NCBI GenBank assembly: GCA_021442155.1
Contig: CM038214.1
Span: 144,122,488 to 144,186,487 of the forward strand
Origin: Cymbidium sinense
Lineage: Eukaryota; Streptophyta; Magnoliopsida; Asparagales; Orchidaceae
Reading direction: 5' to 3'
DNA length: 64,000 nt
Shown here: positions 12,831 through 22,600 of the stretch, one piece after another
Position numbering within the stretch: the first letter of the stretch is position 1
How the letters are laid out: each line of letters begins with the position of its first letter
Made by a program: the position numbers and the translations under genes
The notes under the pieces: generated by a model
Database searches by the model: none
The model's input: only the letters and a program-made list of their open reading frames with translations
Told to the model about the DNA's origin: nothing

Positions 12831-13860
12831 CATTCCTGAAGTCAAGAAACTTATTGATGCTGGTTTTATTAGGGAAGAAAAATATCCTACTTGGTTAGCT
12901 AGTGTCATCCTAGTTAGGAAGAAGAATGGACAAATTTATATGATCAATTTTAATGGTGGACATTGCCTCATCTCATGGAGTCTTCTCTTTCATGGATGGG
13001 TCATCTAGCATAACCAAATCAAGATGTCTCCAAAGATGAAAGAATCACTATTTTAACCTTGATCAATCTTATTATAGTCATGCCTTTCACCTTAAAATGG
13101 TGCTACATACCAATAGCCATGACTTAGATCTTTAATGAACTCATCATCAAGTTGAGTGCTACATTGATGATCTAGTAGTCAAAGCTTAGAAAAGGAAGAC
13201 CATCTCTTTGACTTGAGAGTAGTTCTCGAATTAAGATAATATAACCTCAAAATGAATCTGAGTGTGCATGAGTCACCGGAAATTCCGGGTTTATTGTTCG
13301 ACATCGGGGAATAGAAATAGATCCTGAAAAGATTAAAGATCTCTTAGAAATGCCACCTCTTAAGAGTTTAACTCAACTCAGATCCTTTCAAGGAAGGCTG
13401 ACATATCTAAGATGATTTATCTCAAACCTATCAGGGAGATGTAAACCATTCTTAGCACTTGTCAAAAAGGATGCCAAGTTTAAGTGGGATGACTGCACGC
13501 TTTCAAAGATATCAAAGAGTACTTGGTGAAACCATTGTTCTAGCCTCTATCAGGCCATTGATCCTTTACACTACTACTTTGGATGACTCTCGACTTTATT
13601 GTGCCAAGATAACGATGAAGGAAGGAGAGCGCTCTACTACCTCGCCCATCTCGATCATGTTGAAGAAAAACTATCCACCTATTGAGAAACATTACCTAGA
13701 TTTGATCTTTGCATCTCTAAGCTATGCCACTATATGCTTTCTTCTAAGATGAACTTGCTCTCCCAAACCAATCCACTACAATACCTCATGACACGCCAAC
13801 ACTTTTTGGATGTTAGGCTCATTTGTCCATGATTCTCTCATAGTTCAATTTCACTTTCAT
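12831..13860 (+). pseudogene. Element A reverse transcriptase and RNase H, broken
   Basis: RT copies the element RNA into DNA, and the following RNase H removes the RNA. The N-terminal RT motif EVKKLIDAGFIREEKYPTWL and the VRKKNGQ strand are readable at 12836-12935. The catalytic box reads YIDDLVVKA at about 13155-13185. Compared with the B and C copies, about 75 bases are missing near 12947-12953, removing the conserved RDLNKACPK...FPLPIP segment. The thumb/connection (about 13370-13500) and RNase H (about 13560-13760, ending in a YPPIEKHYLDLIF-like motif) follow in shifted frames. Several stops and frameshifts make the enzyme inactive. Confidence 0.8.
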
Positions 13861-13959
13861 ACCCCTCCGTGTGGTAAAATGATAGGCACTAGCGGGTTTC
13901 TTAGCAACACACCTACTTCCTGCTGATCCTCTATGTATTGACGATCTCCCTGATGAATA

Positions 13960-14290
13960 AATCATGAACTTAGGGAGACCGACAACCACCGATGGGAGAT
14001 GTATTTTGATGGTGCTGCTTCTTTTCTTAATGGATAAACACCATGATCTATTCTCCCAGGAAAGGCAGGGGTAGGAATAGTTCTTCTAACTCCAAATTGA
14101 TATGATGAGATTCTCATACTATCGTTCCAACCCCTACACCAATAACGAAGCTGAATATGAGGCTTTGATTTCTAGTTTAGAGTTATCCATCCCTATCAGT
14201 GTCAAGAGCATCAACATCTTTGAGGATTCTCTCATCAACCGATTGGTCCTACCAGTCCTCAAGCCCAAGCTTCATCATTACTAAGAGTAT
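13960..14290 (+). pseudogene. Element A second (archaeal-like) RNase H domain
   Basis: After the normal RNase H, the sequence encodes W-MYFDGAASF, GKAGVGIVLLTP, NNEAEYEALI and a degraded FED/GDS motif. These are the spaced acidic motifs of a second RNase H fold. A duplicated RNase H placed just before integrase is a hallmark of the plant Tat lineage and is the strongest lineage marker here. It is better preserved in B (about 37145-37432). In A a stop follows the first motif (near 14035) and GDSQL is changed, so it is not functional. Confidence 0.75.
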
Positions 14291-14329
14291 ACCATGAAGT
14301 TGTTGGCCTGATTCTGAAGTCACCATCTA

Positions 14330-15748
14330 AAGGTTCAGTAGAACACAAGAAAGATGCTTTGGCCAAACTTGCCAAAGAATTGGCATGTCCAGAAGATGAG
14401 TCCATTTCAATAAGGGTCCAAAAAGATAGGTCTTATCCCTTATTGATGTTGAACTCATTGAGAGACTTTCTCTTGAAGGGGAGGTTGTCATTGCCAAAAT
14501 GGACAAGGAGCTAGATTGGAGGTAGTCGTTCATAGATTACTTGAACACCGACAAACTATCTCAAGAGAAATCACAAGCCCATCAGGTGAAACAGAGAGCT
14601 CTCTCCTACGCTCTTGTTGATGGCACCTTGTTCTCCCTCCTTTGATCAAATTATGATTACATTAGTTAGACAAATATGAAGCCCATGACATTATAACTGA
14701 GGTACACTTAGGTCTTTGTTGAGCTCATCAATCTAGTTTGAAGATGAAGACAAAGATCAAAAGACTTGGGTACTACTAGCCTTCTATGATCACATATTGC
14801 ATGGACATAGCTAGGAGATGCCATCAGTGTTAGGTGCATGTGTGGTCCTCCACCAACCACCCAATAATCTACACCCCACATTGGCTTCATGGCCATTTGA
14901 GTGTTGGGGTACCGACATTATAGGCTTGATCGATCCTCGTTCTTCCAAGGGGCATCAATTCATCTTAGTTGCCACCGATTACTTTTCTAAGTGGGCAGAA
15001 GCCATCCCACTCAAAGAGGCCACAGGTCACCATGTGCTTCAATTTTTTAAGAACCATATTATATATAGGTTCTGGGTGCCTCGATGAATTATATTCGATA
15101 CTGGTACTACATTCAAAAGTATGAAGATCAACAGCTTTGCTAGAAGATATGGTATAGATTGGAGATACTCCACCATCTACTACCCTAGAGCTAATGGCTT
15201 AGCAGTAGCATTCAACAAAACTCTCATCCATCAAGAAGACTCTTGATGACAACAAATGATATGGAATGAGTTTGAAGCTTTGTGGGCCTACCGCACCACA
15301 TATCGAACTCCAACTCAATCTATCCCATTTTCTTTAGTGTATGGGTCTGAAGCCATTTTTCCCTTAGAAGTTAAACTCCTATCACTAAGGATAGCATTGG
15401 TTAGCAAGATCACTACAGAGCAGAATGCAAAGTTATGGTTAGAAGAGATCGAAGGTTTGGAGGAGAGTCGCCTACAGGAATGCTAGAACCTCGAGTTGTA
15501 TAAGTCCAAAATGATTCAAGCTCAAAAGTCGGGTTCACTAGGTCTTTCCGAGTAGGAGACTTGTGCTAGTCCTAAGGAGACCAATTTTTGCCCATCAAAA
15601 GATGGGAGGAAAATTTGAACCCACTTGGGAATGCCCCTATGTCATAGAAAAGGCCTACCAAGGAGGATCTTATCAACTTATTGATTATAAAGGGGAACAC
15701 CTAATGCTTCCAATTAATGGGCTCTATCTAAAGAAATATTACCCATGA
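14330..15748 (+). pseudogene. Element A integrase, broken, catalytic Glu replaced
   Basis: Integrase inserts the DNA copy into the chromosome. The zinc-binding HHCC domain is visible at about 14670-14830 (H...HLGLC-AHQ, KRLGYY, RRCHQC). The core starts with WPFECWGTDIIGLIDP (first Asp) at about 14890 and ATDYFSKWAEAIPL. The second Asp is in IIFDTGTTF at about 15090. In the third motif, NGLAVAF, codon 15205-15207 is GTA (Val) where B has GAA (Glu), so the D,D,E triad is incomplete. The frame ends with PINGLYLKKYYP at 15748, the same pol end as in B (38945). Stops occur at 15086, 15243 and 15484. Confidence 0.85.
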
Positions 15749-15859
15749 AACAAATCATATTTGAAAATAATCATTAATGAAAAGAACAAAACCTAATTCC
15801 ATTCATCAAATCTTCTCTTTTTTCAAAGTGTTGTTTTCTTATCTTGTGAATCCACTGTG

Positions 15860-16115
15860 ACGTGTTTAGGGTAGGTGTAATAGTCCCCTAGTGGCATCCT
15901 ATCCCTCTTTCACAACACAAACACAATCTCTTGCTATTAGAATAGGTGTAAGAGAACCCAAGAGGCATTCTATTTCGATCATAACTAAGATAGGTGTGAG
16001 AGAACCTAAGCGACATCCTTTCTTGGTGGGAATCTTTTTGCCATCCATGACACCTTTTCATCAATTCCCCAATGTGTTTTAAGGTAGGTGTAAGAGTCCC
16101 CTGGAGGAATCCTAT
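15860..16115 (+). repeat. Four-unit tandem repeat after pol (element A)
   Basis: Four imperfect units begin with TAGGTGTAA/GAG and continue AGTCCCC or GAACCC, then a GGCATCCTAT-like end (starts near 15870, 15940, 15990 and 16083). They are separated by unrelated or diverged spacers of 50-100 bp. Element B has the same four units at about 39065-39340, so the array predates their separation. Confidence 0.65.
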
Positions 16116-16149
16116 TCCTTTTCGACACATGCACATTCAAACACAAATC

Positions 16150-17960
16150 TTTTATCTCGAGCTATTTTGATGTGGGAGCAAGCCCCCTGTGGCACTCACT
16201 CATTAGCTACTCTAGGTTGGTCTACATGCTACCTAGCTAGTATGTCACCCCAGTGGTCACTTATTGGAAGATGTGAGTCCCCGTGCTTTCTTCCTAACTT
16301 GATCATCACAAAATAAAGAGTGCCTTAGATGGTGGTAGCTTCACCGCACCCAATAAGCTATCTCATGTTGACTTCCTTTAAGAAGATGTGAGTCCCCGAG
16401 TTTTCTTCTTAAACTAACCATCTTGCTCTAATTAGGCTGAGTATATTTGAGGTTTAGGGTAAGTCCTCTAGATGCTCCTTTCCTCTTGACTACTTGTGAG
16501 CTGATATAAGTCCCCTAATGGCATTCACTCGAGTCCCCTAGGTCGATAACATGTCGAGTTAAAGAAAGACTATTCAAGCAACAGCTATAGGAGGATGTGA
16601 GTCCTCTTTCTTCTAGGGATTATTGCAAATCAACGGGCACTTTAGGTTGGTTGATGTTATATATCGCTGACTCACCCGGTGAGTACACCAGTCTTGGCAG
16701 ATATGAGTCCCCATGCTTTCTCCTTGAGTTGAAAACTGAATGCCTATTGGATATATGACTAGCCATGTCATCTTCTTCAAGGTGTTGGATTAAACCCTTA
16801 CTGGCCCCATCCCACACCACCTGGGTTACTTTTGGATTGCTCTTTCTACTAGCCACCCTATGGTTGGAGAATTTGTTCAGCGGATGCATAGATTCCCTTG
16901 GTTTAGTAAATCTGAGATAGGTCTAGGCTGATATAAGCTCCTTCTTAGTTTGATCCCTAGCAAACTAATAGGGTCCATGATAAAATAAACTAAAATAAAT
17001 AAATAAAATTAATTCTCTTATGGATTAGAATTCAAGCCCCCAAAGGGCCCCTTTTCCCAAGCAGGCATCCTATCTTTAGGGCAGTGTCAGCAAAACTCCC
17101 TATAGGAATTTTCTAACTACTTGAGTTGAGATAAATCCTCAAGTTAGTACTCACTTTATAGTCGCCCTTAGGTCAGGTTCAATCTATTTTTCTATGAGCA
17201 GGTTACCCTGACAGTCATTCTGCTTTGAAAGATGTAAGACTATGACACATTCTTTCTAGCATGATTATCGCAACCACCATAAGAGGTTTATTTCAAAGCA
17301 ACCGATCACCCTGATCTTTTCTAGTGGAAGATATGAGTTGAGCTTTCTTCCCTTAAATCATTGATCATTGCAAACCAAAGGCACTCCTTTGGTCGGATAG
17401 TTCTCCCATCTAGGAATTACTCCCTGGTTCAAGAATTTGAGATAGGTCTAGGCTTCTACAAGCTCCTTCTTAGTTTGATCCATCACAAATCGATGGAATC
17501 CATCAAAATAAACAAAATTAAAAATGAAATCAATCTTGACTATTCTTGAGCTGATCTAAGTCCCCTAGTGGCATTCACTCAATAGTCACCTGGGTCAGTT
17601 TGACGGTTGCCTTGCCAATCACCCCAAAGGGCCTCTTATTTTGGAAGATGTGAGTCCCCATGCTTTCTTCCTAACTTGGTCATTGTATAACAAAAGGCAT
17701 CTTTGGTTGGCTCCCTACTACATGTTTAGTAGTCTACCCCTTTGGATTGGTAAATGAGTTAGGTCTTGTCTTTCATGGCTCCTTCTTAGCAATCTATTGA
17801 AAACCAATAGGTCCATCTTAAAATTCAAACCTAACAAAATTTGAAACAAATTCAACCCTCTTCTCTAGTGGAACAAATAAAATCTTTTTCTCCCTGAGAG
17901 AATCAAATCAAACCTTTCATCCCCTTATGGATGACTTGAACCGCTTCCTAGTGGAAGGTT
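16150..17960 (+). repeat. Dispersed GATGTGAGTCCCC repeats in element A 3' UTR
   Basis: A unit of about 50-60 bp, GATGTGAGTCCCC(A/G)TGCTTTCTTCCT followed by ACTTGATCATTGCAAA-like sequence, recurs at about 16270, 16385, 16592, 16697, 17226, 17330 and 17643. Between these lie other recurring phrases, such as the CACTCAATAGTC...CCTAGGTC stretch and the TAGGCT-ATAAGCTCCTTC stretch. Spacing is irregular (about 110-530 bp), so this is a decayed composite repeat and not a clean satellite. Element B shows the same pattern at 39480-40960. Confidence 0.6.
17538..17560 (+). other. Empty site matching the LINE insertion point in element B
   Basis: Here element A reads CTTGACTATTCTTGAGCTGA without interruption. 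In element B the corresponding sequence is split at 41171/41172 by a LINE and carries a duplicated TCTTTGAGTC. The uninterrupted paralogous site confirms the LINE boundaries. Confidence 0.8.
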
Positions 17961-18399
17961 CACACTATCCCTTAGTGGATTTTCCTCTCTCTTATATCTT
18001 GGACATAAGTAGAGCCACATTGCACTAAGCTCGATTCTTTCTTTCCTTGGGATAAGGATAGATTATTTCTATTAGTGCTTGTGATCTCTCGTGTTGTTCA
18101 TTTTCAACACTATGTGCGTTCCTTGTCACACCACACCTATTGGGCACCCTTTGTTGACCTCATTTTAGAATGAGCTCTCAACCCCTCCATCTTAGCTTAG
18201 ACTTCTCTTAGACTTTAAGAGTTCCTTAGTCTTAAGACACATCTAGTGATTAGGTGGACACTCAACCTAGCCCCTAGAAGACTTAGAAGAGTTAGCCATA
18301 GGAATAGGTCATACCTTAGGGGTGTTAGGAAAACTTCCTACCCTTAGCATAAACCATTCCTCACTTTCCATCCTTCAAGTCAAACTCCAAATCAATTTC

Positions 18400-18452
18400 A
18401 TGATTGAAATCCATGATTGAAATCAATGATTGAAACCCATGATCAAAATCCA
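18400..18452 (+). repeat. Four-copy 13-14-bp microrepeat in the LTR
   Basis: ATGATTGAAATCC is repeated about four times with small changes (starts near 18400, 18413, 18427 and 18439). B and C carry only one or two copies at the corresponding place, so it expanded in A. Confidence 0.6.
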
Positions 18453-18839
18453 TCAAAATTTCCTAAGTCCTTAATCCTTCCTTAAGGACTTAACCTAAAA
18501 CAATCAAAACCTATTCCAAAAATCAAACTCAAATCAATCCAAAATATAATCTAAGCCTTTCAAGTCAAAATCTTGAACTTAAAATCAATTTCAAATCAAG
18601 CCAAACTCTTAATTTCTCTTCATGATTCAATCAATCCTACAATCATGAGCTCATATATAAATCCAAACTTCAATCAAATAATCAAAACCTAGTTCAAAAT
18701 AAAACCTAAACCCTTTCATATCCTTCCTTTGAATATGAAATCTTCAAATGGATCAAAATCCATTTGACTTCAAACCACTTGTAAATGGATTTATATTTCA
18801 ATAATAAGTTCATATACAAGATCAACCAACTTCAAATCA

Positions 18840-19690
18840 AGCTTTGACCAAACCATTTGACCCACTTAGGCTCACTTGACCCAAAGTGAGCTAAAGTACC
18901 CTTATGAGCCAAATTTTGATCCAAACCAAATTGGATTGAACCAAACTCATATATCCCTCTCATCATGATCAACAATCATCATGGGATGATCAATCATTCA
19001 AATTGGGTGAAACTAAGTTAAACCTAAGGGTTGACCAAGTCAACACTTAGCCCAAAATAAAACCTAACATAGCCAAATACCACCATAGGCCAATTTGATT
19101 GAAACTATTGATCTAAGTTCACTCATGAATTATGTTTGAACTTGACCAAGCTAACATTTGAGCCTGACGTAGCCAAAATGGTCACTTGACCCAAGATGAC
19201 CCATTTTGACCTAAAGGGTCAAAATGTATCAAAAGTTGATCTAAGCCAAATTGATTGAAACCAATGGGTCAAGTCCATTCCAAATCACTTGTGGAACTTG
19301 ACCAAAGCCTCAATTGGCCAACTAGACCCAACCTAGCCTAATTGACCTTAGACCCAACATGACCTAAAGGGGTCATGTTGAGAAAAAATTGAACTTAACC
19401 CAAATTGATTGGAAACAAAGATACCAATCCACTCCATATGACTAACCAAACATAAACCTACCCTTGACCTACTTCAAATAGGTCAAATGGGTCAAATAGG
19501 TCAACTTGACCCATTTGACCTAAATGTAGTCATATGAGCCAAAATCAAATATATACCAAATTGAATCAAACCAAAGCCACAAAACATTTCAAATGGTCAT
19601 ATGAACTTGACCCAACCCTTGGTTTGACCCAATTTGACCTATTATAACTTGACCCAAGTTGACCCATTTTGACCTAAATGGGTCAACATG
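18840..19690 (+). promoter_or_regulatory. Dense TTGACC/GGTCAA zone with palindromes (LTR of A)
   Basis: I count about 18 TTGAC and 7 GTCAA in 850 bp, against fewer than two expected by chance for random sequence of even composition. TTGAC(C/T) is the core of the W-box bound by plant WRKY factors. Some copies are arranged as perfect inverted repeats: 17-bp arms at 19479-19495 and 19506-19522 with a 10-base loop, and 12-bp arms at 19658-19669 and 19676-19687 with a 6-base loop. The same zone occurs in B (45735-46220) and C (51000-51790). Position near the LTR start fits a U3 enhancer, but amplification of a simple repeat would give the same picture. Confidence 0.5.
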
Positions 19691-22600
19691 ATAACCCTAC
19701 CAATTGAATTCCAAATCTCTTGAAACTTGGCCAAACCTAGTTTCTCCACATACCCAACATATCCAAAGTGGAAAAATAGCAAAATAACCATCCTACCCCT
19801 AGGCCATAGAACAAATTTTGGCTTAACCCATGGGTAATTTGGTCATACCCTCTTCACATTCACTTGAGGCTTTCCTAAAAGCTCAAGGGGACCTAGGGGA
19901 GAGTGGTTAACCCAACCTAATGGGTTTGGGTTAGCCCATTTGGTCCCTAGACCAAACCCGACCCTATGGTAAAAAATTAAAATTTTAAACTCCCTCTCAA
20001 GCTCAAATTCAAGCACATGGGAGGTTGGAAATCCACTCCTTGGCTCAAACAGACCATGTGCACACTCCTAACAGATCAAACAACCCTCAGCCTATGATCA
20101 ATTAGATCAAAATGACATTTTCATTATCATGATCCTTCAAGGGGAGATATACTCCTCTGAAATAAACTCAAATGCGTAATTCCCTAATTTGATTGAGAGC
20201 TAGTGAGACCTAGGAGCCATCAGAGTGATAGAAAGCATCCTAGAGCTCATTCCATTCTTCCATTTCTCCAAATAGTGAAAATAAGCCAATTGAATTGCCA
20301 ACTTCTTCCACACTTCATTTCCATCAAATTCCTTTTGCAAGTACACTTAGGTGACCAAGTCATGCTCACCTAAGTTGATTCCCAAGTTCTAAAGGCAAGG
20401 GAGGATTGAATTGGATCAAAGTCAAAGCTCAAGCATAGGAGGAGATGACCCATAGATGGATCCACTCAACCTCAAGTGCTCAAAACATCGAAAGGCTTTG
20501 TCTCAACCCATTTCTGGATTCAAGCAGATCACCGTGAGGTATGGGATTTTGACCATTACTCAATGTGGTGTGGAGCTTCAAGAAAGAAATTTTCACCCCA
20601 TTGATTTTTGATCGTTGGATTTTCCCCTCTCTATCTTTAGATGGTGTGGGTTGAGTTTGATTGGAATCCATGCTAGATCTAGCTTGGATCTTCCCCTTGA
20701 TCATGGACAGTCTTTGTTGATCAAGGGGAAGAACTTGGATGATCTCAACTCCATCTACGCATTTTAGATGGACATGAGATAACGCATTTAGATTTCCTAT
20801 TACTCATTTTAGAAATGCGGGGAGATCCTTGGTTTTCTGGTCTTTGATCGGACGGCAGAGGATTAAAATGCATGCTCCACCGCCACTTTTTGGGATGTGA
20901 TGTTTAAGTGACCCCCTCATGCCATGACGTGTGTAAAGCGGGCTAACCGCTACCACCACACGTCGCACCATGAGCCAGGGATTAGATAGGCATTAATAAA
21001 AATGCTTTAATTAATTCTTAATTCACTTAAGGATCTTATAAAATTTATAACTCCTTTTAAAAAATTTATAAAAATATGAAATAAAATCCTATAGATAGAT
21101 AATTAAACTTAAAAACATTTTAAAATTAATTTTAATGAGTTTTGTATTATGCTTTTCTCTAAATTTGGGTTTTATTAGAAAGTTTATTTTGTTAATTACT
21201 TTTTGATTAAGCCTCTAATTAATCCCAAATTTCTTGGGCATGTTTTAGGGATGACTTCTACCTCTCCCACATTTCTTGGGATTTATTAAAGGCTTCATTA
21301 GAAGAATTGCATATGGTTTCCTTAATTACCCTCCTTATGTAATTAAGCATAATTAGGGAATGATTAGTGATTTTAACCTATGATTAGTGTTGATTAAGGT
21401 TAGAACCAGTGATTAGGAGGTTTATGGAATATTGGGGCATTTCCCAAGCTATTCCCTAAACCCCTTTTCTCTCCTTAATCTCCTCTAATTGGGTTATTTC
21501 ATTAATTATCCCTTAATTAAATTCTAAAAATTCTAAAAGTTTCATAACTTAATTAATCTACCTTGGGTAGATGCTTAGGTGTTTAATAGCCTAAGTTCAA
21601 TAAAGAAATCAAAACCCCATTCATAAGTATGAAGGGTGTTTTGAAATTACTTAAGCTAAACCCCTTAGCTTAATTAACTTTTAATTGTGAGCCAAATTGC
21701 ATTAGACCTTTTCATTATTAGGTGCATTGCAAATTCATTGTTTTTATGTCATCTCATTGGCTCATAATTATTTAGTTAATTCTTCTAAAGTGGTGTAGGT
21801 AAGGGTTAATTAAGTTACTTAATTCATACCTTAACCTAATTAACATAAAATTGATCTAATTATTTAAAAAAACAAAAAAATATTAAACACATGTGGGAAT
21901 GGGTTAGAAACAACAAACTCATCTCACCTTTTCAAAATTAAATCAAACTTCAAACTAAACATAAAGCACTTTGAATTCACTTTGATTTATTCTAAATTTT
22001 CTTATTCTATGAGAATGTCTTTAGGATTTAAGTGAAGTGAGTTTTTTTACATGCTTTCATTGCTTTGGATCTTTCCCCAACATGTTAAGTTGTATGTCAT
22101 GTGATTTCATGCATTCATAATTTTGAAATTCAAATTTTAAAATGAAATTGTTTACTTTATGTCAAATTTGCATGTGTTGGCTAAAGTTGAAATATGAATG
22201 GCTATTATCACTACTAAATCCAAATTATTTTTCTAAACACATAAATCAAATACCAAATCTAAAAGTAGGCTACTTGATTATGAGTTTACATGTGATAGAT
22301 TACAAAGGTATGCATAGCATAGGTTTCTTTCTTTCTTAAGTAGTTTTGAATAGAGTTGGTAAGATGTAGGGTTCATTTGAAAAGAACCCAACACTTAATT
22401 ACATACCCTATTCATCCCTATGCTATCACTAATAAGGGTGCTTATACTTGCATACATAAATTGCATAAACCATTAAACAACTTTGCATTCTCCTTTTCTA
22501 TTGCATTTCTTTTATACATATGTTTGTATTTAAGGAAAGTGGTATATTAGTCTGGAAAACCCAAAATTGCGAGGCTTTAAGTAGCCCTAAGTAGGTCTTG

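Larger units (their letters stand above)
15749..18170 (+). mobile_element. Element A 3' untranslated region with internal repeats
   Basis: This gene-less stretch of 2.4 kb separates the pol end from the 3' LTR. It contains a short four-unit tandem array (15860-16115) and then irregular repeats of a GATGTGAGTCCCC...CTTTCTTCCT unit. It ends with TTTGTTGACCTCATTTTAGAA just before the LTR. I see no clear polypurine tract beside the LTR, which weakens the exact boundary. Variable repeats between pol and the 3' LTR are known in Tat-lineage elements and can seed satellites. Confidence 0.7.

Noticed and set aside
20505..20545. Possible splice donor (GAGGTATGGG) in the LTR, as some Ogre-like elements are spliced
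   Set aside because: A GAGGTATG-like motif is shared among LTR copies, but no matching acceptor or reading-frame gain can be shown by eye.
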